DNA of 64,000 nucleotides from Actinokineospora baliensis (GTDB lineage: Bacteria > Actinomycetota > Actinomycetes > Mycobacteriales > Pseudonocardiaceae), in the NCBI RefSeq assembly GCF_016907695.1, contig NZ_JAFBCK010000001.1, forward strand, positions 3,692,501 through 3,756,500, written 5' to 3'. The notes beneath the pieces were generated by a model, which was not told the DNA's origin, did no database searches, and was given only the letters and a program-made list of their open reading frames with translations. Positions 50,387-57,747 of this stretch are shown here, piece after piece. Both the position numbers and the translations under genes were made by a program. The number at the start of each line of letters is the position of its first letter. Position 1 is the first letter of the stretch.

Positions 50387-51772
50387 TCATCGTCCTTCAG
50401 CGTGGAACACGGTCAGCTCACCGTAGCGCGACAGGGTGCCTGCGAGGTCCCCGGATCCGCCGCGCAGAGCCGAATCCAGGAACGCGAGAGAGGCCCCTGC
50501 GACAACCCGTGCGCTTTCGACGCGGCCCAGAGAGCCGACGATCGAGGGCACCGGTGGCAGGTACAGCGGCCCGTCCATGAAGGTGAGGTGTGCCGCGCCC
50601 GGGATGGTGAGGCGGTAGTTGGTCGCGGACCCGTGGGTGAGGACCTCGGTGAGTTGGGGCAGGTAGCGCGGGTCGGTGTCCGGGGTGATGGCCTGGGTGA
50701 GGGCGAGTGTCGGCTGGCTGAGTTCGGGTGTCAGCGAACCTCGGGGGTAGCCGTCGAGGTCGATGACGGCGTCGATGCGGGGGTCTTTCCTGGCCGCCTG
50801 TAGTGCGGCGGCGCCGCCCATGGAGTGGCCGGTCGCGGCGACCCGGCTGGTGTCCAGGTGGCCTTCCAGCGGGTCGAGGCCCTCCAGCCTGGTCAGCGCG
50901 AAGCTGAGGTCGGCGGCGCGGATGGCGGTCCAGTCGTCGGCCAGTCGGTCGTCCTGGTCGCGGTCGCCGGTGGAGGCGGTCGCGGTGGTGATGGTCCGGC
51001 CGTCGGCGAGGACGACGGCGGCGGAGTCGTACGGGTGGTCGAGCGCGGCGACGACGTAGCCGTGGCTGGCGAGTTCCTCCGCCCACGCGGTGTTCTGGGT
51101 CCGCACCCCGCTCGACCCCGGCGAGAACAGCACGACCGGGTACCGCCCGTCCGCCGCCGGGGCGTCGACGATCGCGTGGGTGCGGGCGCGCGGCACACCG
51201 TCGAACAGGAACCCCGGCAGGCCGACGCCGCCCGCGAGCGCCTCGGAGACGGTCCGTGCCTCGTCCTCGGTGCGTCCGAGGTACTGGGCCCGCGGCCCCG
51301 ACGAGCCGTTCCGCGCCGGGTACCAGAGCTGGACCACGACCGTCCGCCGGTCCTGCGGGTCCTCGGTGAAGGTCTCCGGGCGGTCCTGGTCGGTCCACTG
51401 CAGCACCCGGGTGCCGACCGCGTGGTCACCGGTGAGCTCGGGGAAAACGGGAACGGGGAGGGCCCACGCAGCCACCGGACCCACGACGATCAGGCAGGCG
51501 CAGGCCACCGATCCCGGCAGCGCCAGCCACCAACGGGCCCGCCGCGCACGGCCCCGCACCAGGGGCAAGAACGCGAACGGCGCCGCGACAATCGCGCCCG
51601 CCAGCACCGGCAGCATCTGCCAGCGGAACCCCGTCACGAGAAGCAAGATCGTGGACAGCAGGAACACCGCCCCAGCCGCGATGGTGACGCGTGGGCGAGC
51701 AGCGGCGGGCAGCCAGCGCGCCACCACCAGCACAACGGCACTGAGCAAGGTCAGGATTTCCAGTGGGGACAT
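50387..51772 (-). CDS. membrane-anchored alpha/beta hydrolase (PAF-acetylhydrolase-like)
   Basis: A 461-residue protein. Four membrane helices span residues about 1-115 (LEILTLLSAVVLVVARWL, GAVFLLSTILLLVTGF). A periplasmic or cytosolic alpha/beta-hydrolase domain of the platelet-activating-factor acetylhydrolase II group follows: VVVQLWYPAR, PVVLFSPGSSGVRTQ (oxyanion region), GYVVAALDHPYDS, nucleophile elbow ATGHSMGGAAA (Ser) and the His in IPGAAHLTFMDGPL. It hydrolyses short acyl esters or lipids; the substrate is unknown. A GTG nine codons upstream (51799) has a GAACAT hexamer 6 nt before it and is a plausible leaderless start. It is followed within 5 nt by the APH-type gene and is divergent from the two-component system. 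Confidence 0.87.
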   Translation of the reverse strand: MSPLEILTLLSAVVLVVARWLPAAARPRVTIAAGAVFLLSTILLLVTGFRWQMLPVLAGAIVAAPFAFLPLVRGRARRARWWLALPGSVACACLIVVGPVAAWALPVPVFPELTGDHAVGTRVLQWTDQDRPETFTEDPQDRRTVVVQLWYPARNGSSGPRAQYLGRTEDEARTVSEALAGGVGLPGFLFDGVPRARTHAIVDAPAADGRYPVVLFSPGSSGVRTQNTAWAEELASHGYVVAALDHPYDSAAVVLADGRTITTATASTGDRDQDDRLADDWTAIRAADLSFALTRLEGLDPLEGHLDTSRVAATGHSMGGAAALQAARKDPRIDAVIDLDGYPRGSLTPELSQPTLALTQAITPDTDPRYLPQLTEVLTHGSATNYRLTIPGAAHLTFMDGPLYLPPVPSIVGSLGRVESARVVAGASLAFLDSALRGGSGDLAGTLSRYGELTVFHAEGR

Positions 51773-51904
51773 GTTCAGCCCCGTGATTGTCTCGGTCACC
51801 AGGCAATGTTCGGCACCGGGCACATGCGGTCACATCGCTCCCCGGACGCGACCACCGTGCCGCCTCCAGTGGCAATCGGACCCCCGGATTCGGCGGCTGC
51901 ACTA

Positions 51905-51940
51905 CGACCACGGGAGGTACCGGGACTCCTACCGTGGTCG
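51905..51940. promoter_or_regulatory. long interrupted inverted repeat upstream of the histidine kinase
   Basis: CGACCACGG (51905-51913) pairs with CCGTGGTCG (51932-51940). After one mismatch, AGG pairs with CCT, leaving a 10-nt loop. It is located between divergent genes, 70 nt before the kinase start. It could be the response regulator's operator or an mRNA structure. Confidence 0.55.
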
Positions 51941-51997
51941 CAATCCGACCCGCCTCCGTCAGACGGCGGGCTCATGTGCGCGGACGCGCCGTCGACC

Positions 51998-52003
51998 TAC
52001 CAT
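51998..52003 (+). promoter_or_regulatory. candidate -10 hexamer TACCAT, leaderless start of the histidine kinase
   Basis: TACCAT, then 6 nt, then GTG 52010. It favours GTG 52010 over ATG 52013. No ribosome binding site is visible. Confidence 0.45.
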
Positions 52004-52009
52004 CGCCAT

Positions 52010-53110
52010 GTGATGACCGAGCGGCACTGGGCGTCCCGGCTGCCGAAGGCGGTGTGGGACTGGCTGCTGGCCGCGCTCCTCCTGGTGAACGTCCTGACCA
52101 TGTGGCCACCCGCGGAGTGGCCGGTGGCCGCAGGGCTGACCGCCGCACTCGCACTGCCCTTGGTGTGGCGGCGCAGGGCCCCGCTCGCGGTGTTCGCCGC
52201 CATATCGACTGCGGCTTTCGTCCAGTTGCTTGTGGACATTCAACTGCCCGCAGACGTCGCGCTGCTGGTTGCCCTCTACACGGTCGCCGCGAACTCGAGC
52301 AGGCGCGTCACGCTCGTCGCCGTCACCGTCGTGGAGATCGGGGCTGTCGTCGCCTGCCTGCGCTGGGCGACCGACGGCGCCTTCCTGACCCCGCTCGCCG
52401 CGCTCACCGCGATGGTCGTCGCCGCGGCCGTCCTCGGCGTGAACGACCGGACCACGCGCGCCTACCTGGAAGCCCTGGGCGAACGGGCCGTCGCCGAGGA
52501 ACGGGCCCGGATCACCAGGGAGATGCACGACATCGTCACCCACAACCTGTCCGTCATGGTCGCGCTCACCGACGCCGCCGTCCTCGCGCAGCCGAGGTCG
52601 CCGGACAGAGCCACCACCGCGATGCTGCAGGTCGCCGAAACCGGCAGGCAAGCGCTGACCGACATGCGGCGCTCACTCGGCATCCTGCGTACCGACGAAC
52701 CGGACGCGGCGCGTCACCCGCTGCCCGGTATCGCACAACTCGAGTCCCTCGCGGGCCAGATGTGCGCCGCAGGGCTGCCCACCGGCCTCGACATCGACGG
52801 GAGCCACGCGCACATACCCGCGACCGCGCAACTGACCGTCTACCGCCTGGTGCAGGAAGCCTTGACCAACACCTTCAAGCACACGCCCCCAGGCACACGC
52901 GCGACCGTCCGGATCGAGTGCGCCGCCGAGACCGTCACGGTCGACGTCACCGACACCGGCCCGCCCGCGTCCCAGCTCACTTCCGCGGGCCACGGCATCA
53001 CCGGCATGCGCGAGCGTTCGGCGGGCTACGGTGCGACCCTGCTCGCCGGACCGCTCCCCGGCGGCGGCTGGGGAGTGCGCACCCGTCTCGTCCTCGGCGG
53101 TGCGGCATGA
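52010..53110 (+). CDS. sensor histidine kinase, NarL-system (HisKA_3) type
   Basis: A 366-residue membrane kinase. Four or five hydrophobic segments lie in residues about 15-145 (WLLAALLLVNVLTMWP, VALLVALYTVAANSS, LAALTAMVVAAAVLGV), with no large sensor domain. The dimerisation/phosphoacceptor helix is ARITREMHDIVTHNLSVMVA (His173 from GTG 52010). The ATPase has VYRLVQEALTNTFKHTP (N-box) and ITGMRERSAGYG (G-box). The family phosphorylates the paired LuxR-type regulator, whose start overlaps its stop by ATGA. The stimulus is probably membrane-related. The start fits a leaderless promoter. Confidence 0.92.
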   Translation: MMTERHWASRLPKAVWDWLLAALLLVNVLTMWPPAEWPVAAGLTAALALPLVWRRRAPLAVFAAISTAAFVQLLVDIQLPADVALLVALYTVAANSSRRVTLVAVTVVEIGAVVACLRWATDGAFLTPLAALTAMVVAAAVLGVNDRTTRAYLEALGERAVAEERARITREMHDIVTHNLSVMVALTDAAVLAQPRSPDRATTAMLQVAETGRQALTDMRRSLGILRTDEPDAARHPLPGIAQLESLAGQMCAAGLPTGLDIDGSHAHIPATAQLTVYRLVQEALTNTFKHTPPGTRATVRIECAAETVTVDVTDTGPPASQLTSAGHGITGMRERSAGYGATLLAGPLPGGGWGVRTRLVLGGAA

Positions 53111-53769
53111 CGATCCGCGTCCTGATCGCCGACGACGAGGCCCTGCTGCGCATGGCGTTCAGCATGATCCTCGAGGCCCAACCGGACCTGACCCCCATCG
53201 CCGAAGCCGAGGACGGCGCCACCGCCGTCCGCCTCACCACCGAGCTGCGCCCCGACGTGGTGCTGATGGACGTCCGCATGCCCGGAACCGACGGGATCGA
53301 GGCGACCCGGCAGATCATCCGGACCTGCCCGCGGACCAAGGTGCTGATCCTCACCACCTTCGACCTGGACGAGTACGCCTTCGCGGGCCTCAAGGCCGGA
53401 GCCTCGGGTTTCCTGCTGAAGAACGCCCGACCCGAGGACCTGCTCACCGCGATCCGCACCGTCGCCGAGGGCGACGCGGTGGTCTCCCCGCGCGTCACCC
53501 ACCGCCTCTTGGAGAAGCTCCGCCCCCACATCCCCGACGCCACCACCACCGCCCGCGACGAGCGGCTGAGCGCGCTCAGCGCCCGGGAACGGCAGGTGCT
53601 CGTCCAAGTGGCTTCGGGCCTGTCCAACGCCGAGATCGCCACCACCCTGCGCCTGGCCGAGGCGACGGTGAAGTCCCACCTGGGCCGGATCCTGCACAAA
53701 CTCGACCTCCGCGACCGGATCCAGGCCGTGATCTTCGCCTACGAGACCCGCCTCGTGCACCCCGCGTGA
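53107..53769 (+). CDS. NarL/FixJ family response regulator
   Basis: A 220-residue regulator. The receiver domain has acidic DD (residues 9-10), phosphoacceptor Asp55 (VVLMDVRMPG) and Lys in GFLLKNARPEDL. The LuxR-type HTH at the C-terminus is LSARERQVLVQVASGLSNAE then EATVKSHLGRILHKLDLRDR. It is translationally coupled to the kinase and followed by a strong terminator, so the two genes form one transcript. The target genes are unknown; the divergent hydrolase/APH operon is the nearest candidate, since an inverted repeat sits between. Confidence 0.95.
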   Translation: MTIRVLIADDEALLRMAFSMILEAQPDLTPIAEAEDGATAVRLTTELRPDVVLMDVRMPGTDGIEATRQIIRTCPRTKVLILTTFDLDEYAFAGLKAGASGFLLKNARPEDLLTAIRTVAEGDAVVSPRVTHRLLEKLRPHIPDATTTARDERLSALSARERQVLVQVASGLSNAEIATTLRLAEATVKSHLGRILHKLDLRDRIQAVIFAYETRLVHPA

Positions 53770-53776
53770 CGCCCAA

Positions 53777-53820
53777 GGGCGCCCCGCACCCCGTCGGGAC
53801 AGCCGGGGTGCGGGGCGCCC
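53777..53820 (+). terminator. strong intrinsic terminator-like hairpin after the two-component operon
   Basis: Arms 53777-53792 and 53805-53820 form 16 perfect G/C-rich pairs with a 12-nt loop, beginning 8 nt after the stop. No long T-run follows, as is common in high-GC actinobacteria. It also serves the convergent deacetylase gene. Confidence 0.8.
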
Positions 53821-53865
53821 GCTTCAGGACGCCGGGATCACCCGGTCGTCAGGCGCGCGGATCGT

Positions 53866-55938
53866 TCAGGGACCTTGGACCTCCCGGTAGCGGCTCAGCG
53901 GCGAACCACCGCTGCACCGGGTTTGGTTGCGCACCACCAGGTACCCCGCGTCGGTCAGGGCGAAGGAGAACACGCAGCCGTCGCGGTCGACGGCCGCGGC
54001 GGGCTGGTCGACGTGCACCGAGCCGACATCGGACCACGAGGTGGCGTAGCCCGCGTTCGGGCCGGTCTGCCTGGTCGTGCTCTGGCCGGTTCCCGCGTTC
54101 CCGGTGAAGACCAGGATGCGCGAGTCGGTGACCGCCGCGGAACCCGCCCACGGACCGGGCGCGTCGCTGGCGGCCACGGCGCCCACGCCCCCGTGGCCGC
54201 CGATCTGCTCGCCGCGCGGGCTGAACGACTCGTCGGAGCGCTGCCACGTGTGGCCGACCAGGCCCGCGTAGTCGTTGCTGGAGTTGGTGGCCAGCCGGTA
54301 GAACACGTCGAGCCTGCCGTCCTTGTTGTGCACCACCGTGGGCGGACCGGCGGGCTCGAACCCGGCCAGCTTCGGCTGCGCGGTGTAGCCCTGGCCCGGT
54401 GCGGCGCGCCAGTGCCGGATGCCGCCGACCCCGTTGTCGATGGAGTACGCGAACACGTTGACGCCGTTGGTCCGGTCGACCCCGAGCGCGACCGGGTCCT
54501 GCACGCCCGGCCCACCGCCGAGGTCGGCCCAGGTGGTGGGCCACGTGCCGTTGGCCACCCGCTGGGTGATCAGGCTGACCCCGCCGCCACCGTTCTTCAC
54601 CGCCACGCGCAGCAGCCCGTCCGGGCCCAGCACCGCGACCGGGGCACCGACCTGGGCCTCGTTGTTCGACCCGGAGTTCGGGTTGCCCAGCGACGCCCAC
54701 TGGCTGGAGAACACGTCGTTGACCCGCACCTGCCAGGTGGTGACGATCTCGCGGGTGTCGGCGCGGCGGGCGAACACCTGGAGCCTGCCGTCGGCGTTGC
54801 GGCCGACGGTCAAGCCGGGCACCAGCGGCCACGGGGTGGTCAGCACCTGCCCCCGGCCGAACTCGCCGTCGGCGCGCTGGTACCAGGTGACCAGGCGACC
54901 GCTGAGCACGGCGAACGCCTCCAACCTGCCGTCCGCGTTCGCCCCGACCCAGGTGGTGCCGGTCGGGTACCGGTGGTACATGCGCTTGGTCCAGCCCAGG
55001 TAGGTCGAGCTGGTGTCGGAGGTGTAGAGGTCCCAGCCGTCGTAGGCGAAGTAGGTGGCCGCTTTCTGGTCGCGGCCGCCGTCGGGCCGGTCGGCGAGCC
55101 CGGTCAGGTTCTGCTGCCCGTCTGAGATGTTGTAGTCGCGGTAGTTGACCAGGTCGACCGCCGCGCTGCCCGTCCCGTCCGTGTGCTCCCTGGCCGCCTC
55201 GTCGGCGAAGCGGGCGGTGCGGATGTGGTCGGCGTGGTCCTCGGCGTACCTGAGGTCGGGCTCCGGGTCCTGGGCCCGGATGACCGTCGGGCGGTAGTGG
55301 TCGAACAGGCCGCGCAGCACGTCGACCAGCCGGTCGTGGTCGTAGGTGTAGCGCGGCGCGTGGGTGCCCCAGGTCAGCACGGTGTTCGCGGTGCCGGTGC
55401 GCTCCCACAGGTGGACCAGGCTGCCCTCGCCCTGCGGGGCGACGTCGGGGTGGCCGTCGGCGTTCTCCGGCAGGTTGAGGAACACCAGAGCCAGGTCGGG
55501 CCTGCCGCGCAGGGTGTACTCGTCGACGGTGACCGGACCGTCGCCGGTGTCGACCGACACGGTGCCGTGGTCCCACACGTCGGCGCGGCCCGCCATCAGC
55601 GCGTACCCGGCCATCGCGCCCCGCTGCCTGCAGTAGGCGTACTCCTCCCGGACCAGGTCGTGGCCCGCCTTGCAGGTGTCGCGGTCGGGCAGCGGGCCGA
55701 CGTCGCCGGGGCCGTGGGTGTTCTCGCCCGCGGTGACGAAGATGGTCTTGACCGGTCGCCCGACCCGGATCGAGTTGTGCAGGTCGGGGTTCATGAACAG
55801 GATGTCGTCGTCCTGGTGCGCGACGACGTGGACGATCACCGGCGCCGGTCCGGCCACGGCTGCGGGTGTTCCGGCCGCGGGCACGGTCGCCAGCGCCACC
55901 CCCACCACGGCGACAGCGGCCGTGATTCTCTTCCTCAT
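53866..55938 (-). CDS. secreted PIG-L (LmbE) family deacetylase with C-terminal propeller-like repeats
   Basis: A 690-residue exported protein. The ATG at 55938 has GGAGGA 7 nt upstream; ATG 55944 is too close to that site. Signal peptide residues 1-29. The PIG-L domain (residues about 34-290) starts VVAHQDDDILFMNPDL, where the family zinc motif is AHPDDE, so His41 and acidic residues are kept but Pro is Gln. The remaining zinc His lies in DHADHIRTARFA. Residues about 320-690 are repeats of GRLEAFAVLSGRLVTWYQRA and GRLQVFARRADTREIVTTWQ type, like PLL/tectonin lectin propellers that bind glycans. An N-deacetylase of wall or extracellular glycans is inferred. Monocistronic. Confidence 0.88.
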   Translation of the reverse strand: MRKRITAAVAVVGVALATVPAAGTPAAVAGPAPVIVHVVAHQDDDILFMNPDLHNSIRVGRPVKTIFVTAGENTHGPGDVGPLPDRDTCKAGHDLVREEYAYCRQRGAMAGYALMAGRADVWDHGTVSVDTGDGPVTVDEYTLRGRPDLALVFLNLPENADGHPDVAPQGEGSLVHLWERTGTANTVLTWGTHAPRYTYDHDRLVDVLRGLFDHYRPTVIRAQDPEPDLRYAEDHADHIRTARFADEAAREHTDGTGSAAVDLVNYRDYNISDGQQNLTGLADRPDGGRDQKAATYFAYDGWDLYTSDTSSTYLGWTKRMYHRYPTGTTWVGANADGRLEAFAVLSGRLVTWYQRADGEFGRGQVLTTPWPLVPGLTVGRNADGRLQVFARRADTREIVTTWQVRVNDVFSSQWASLGNPNSGSNNEAQVGAPVAVLGPDGLLRVAVKNGGGGVSLITQRVANGTWPTTWADLGGGPGVQDPVALGVDRTNGVNVFAYSIDNGVGGIRHWRAAPGQGYTAQPKLAGFEPAGPPTVVHNKDGRLDVFYRLATNSSNDYAGLVGHTWQRSDESFSPRGEQIGGHGGVGAVAASDAPGPWAGSAAVTDSRILVFTGNAGTGQSTTRQTGPNAGYATSWSDVGSVHVDQPAAAVDRDGCVFSFALTDAGYLVVRNQTRCSGGSPLSRYREVQGP

Positions 55939-56069
55939 CAACATTCCTCCACGGTGTGGTGCGGTCGGACCCGCACGTTTCCCCCATCGGAGAGGCCATC
56001 CGCACTTCGCGTGCGGCCCCCGGATCAAGTGCAGCACGCGATCACGCCGGGGGACACGAAGAACGACCG

Positions 56070-56097
56070 GCAGGAACCGGAGCACCGGTTCTCCTGC
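56070..56097. repeat. inverted repeat in the deacetylase/XRE-NB-ARC intergenic region
   Basis: GCAGGA-ACCGG (56070-56080) pairs with CCGGT-TCCTGC (56085-56097) across a 4-nt loop with a 2-nt bulge. It is located 78 nt before the XRE-NB-ARC start. It is a possible operator or RNA structure for either divergent gene. Confidence 0.5.
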
Positions 56098-56174
56098 ACT
56101 ACAACGGTTTCCCCGTCACCGGTTCGCCCACCGTGGGAGACTCCAGGCCACGGTGCCGGGAGGGGGCCCATCGC

Positions 56175-57452
56175 ATGGCGAGTGCTGCGTTCGGGGATTT
56201 GCTGCGGTTCCACCGGTTGCGGGTGCGGTTGACGCAGGAGGAGTTGGCCGAGCGCACCGGGGTCAGCGTGCGGGCGATCCGCGAGGTGGAGAACGGCCGC
56301 GCGCGCAGGCCGCAGCGCAGGACCGCGCGACTGCTGGCGAGCGGCCTGGAACTGGCCGGAGAGCGCGAAAGCGAGTTCCTCGGGTTCGCGGGCGGGGACC
56401 AACCGTCGGTGGCCGGGGACATCGCTGCGCACGCCGGGATGTGCGCGTTGCCGCCGGTCGTGGTCGAGGTCACCGGCCGCGACAGCGAACTGCGCGAACT
56501 CGAGGCCCAAGCCACCGCCAGGCCGGGGACCGTGCTGGTGCACGGACTTCCCGGTGTGGGGAAGACCGCCTTGGCCGTGGAAGCCGGACACCGGCTGGTA
56601 CACAACTTCGAGGGCGGCTGCCACTTCCTCGACCTGCGCGGCATGAGCACAGACCCGCTCACCCCCGCGGCAGCGGCGCACCAACTGCTGGCCGCGTTCG
56701 GCGTCAACGAGATCCCCGACGACGACGAGGACCGGCTGGCCCTGTACCGGTCGGTGGTCCGCGAACGCCCGCGGCTGCTCGTCCTGGACAACGCCGCGTC
56801 GGAGGCGCAGGTGCGGCCGCTGCTCGCGGGCGGCCCGGGAACGATGGTGCTGGTGACCAGCCGCGGCACACTGGCCGGGTTGGCGGTGCGGCACCGGTTG
56901 GTGCTGGGGGTGCTGTCCACCGAGTCTTCCGTCAAGCTGCTGGCGGTGGTCGCGGGCGCGCATCGGGTGCTGGCCGAACCCGCGGCCGCGGCCCGAGTGG
57001 CGCGGCTGTGCGGTGGCATCCCGTTGGCGCTGGTCATCGCGGGTAACCGGCTGACCAGCCGCGGCCGGTGGACGATCGAGCACCTGTGCGGGCAACTCGA
57101 AGGCCAGCGCTGCAGGCTTTCCGTACTGGCAGCGGGCGACCTGCGCGTACGCACGGCATTCGAGCTGTCCTACCGGCACCTGCCCCCCGACGTGGCACGG
57201 GTGTTCCGCGGACTGGCACTGGTCGCGGGCCGCGAGACGTCCGTGGAGCAGGCCGCCGCGACCTCCGGGTTGCCACCTGCGGCCGCGGAAGCCGCATTGG
57301 AAGAACTGGCCGACGCAGGCCTGATCGACGCCGCCGAGACCCCCGGCCGCTACACCCACCACGACCTCATCCAGCTGTTCGCACGAGAACAACTGGAGCG
57401 CGAAGAGGGACCCGATCCGCTGCCGGACGCGGAATCCACGCAGGGGTGTTAG
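56175..57452 (+). CDS. XRE HTH-NB-ARC regulator lacking a TPR tail
   Basis: A 425-residue protein. The N-terminal XRE helix-turn-helix (residues about 7-62) is FHRLRVRLTQEELAERTGVS then VRAIREVENGRARRPQRRT. The NB-ARC ATPase has HGLPGVGKTAL (Walker A, around residue 124), LLVLDNAASEAQVRPLLAGG (Walker B/RNBS) and GGIPLALVIAGNRL (GLPL-like), followed by a winged helix with SYRHLPPDVARVF and HHDLIQLFAREQL (MHD-like). It ends right after the MHD-like helix, whereas its neighbour at 57748 continues for about 380 more residues of TPR. It therefore looks naturally truncated or specialised. ATG 56175 has GGGAGGGGG upstream. It is a transcriptional regulator of unknown target. Confidence 0.88.
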   Translation: MASAAFGDLLRFHRLRVRLTQEELAERTGVSVRAIREVENGRARRPQRRTARLLASGLELAGERESEFLGFAGGDQPSVAGDIAAHAGMCALPPVVVEVTGRDSELRELEAQATARPGTVLVHGLPGVGKTALAVEAGHRLVHNFEGGCHFLDLRGMSTDPLTPAAAAHQLLAAFGVNEIPDDDEDRLALYRSVVRERPRLLVLDNAASEAQVRPLLAGGPGTMVLVTSRGTLAGLAVRHRLVLGVLSTESSVKLLAVVAGAHRVLAEPAAAARVARLCGGIPLALVIAGNRLTSRGRWTIEHLCGQLEGQRCRLSVLAAGDLRVRTAFELSYRHLPPDVARVFRGLALVAGRETSVEQAAATSGLPPAAAEAALEELADAGLIDAAETPGRYTHHDLIQLFAREQLEREEGPDPLPDAESTQGC

Positions 57453-57747
57453 TTCGGCCAGCTTCGACGTGCAGCTCACGCCGTCAGCCCCGCTGGACTT
57501 GTCCACCGCGATGGCGGTCGAGGTCACCCTCCCAGCACAACCTTCCCGCCCCGCCTGCCATCTGGACACCCTCGGGCAGCAAGGTCTAGATCAATCGTGG
57601 CGGCCCCCGGCTCGATGTCGCCGCTCGGCCAGTACATCACCCGCCGCGCGAGCACCACGCGGAACGACCGGCGGGAACGGACCGGACCGGCAGTAGTGCG
57701 CGGCCGAGCCCCTTGAGGCCAGGGCACGCCCGTGGTTCATTGGGCGC

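Noticed and set aside
57511..57696. Small plus-strand frame between the XRE-NB-ARC paralogues
   Set aside because: No ribosome binding site and no recognisable leader, motif or conservation cue. The 295-nt gap is treated as empty.
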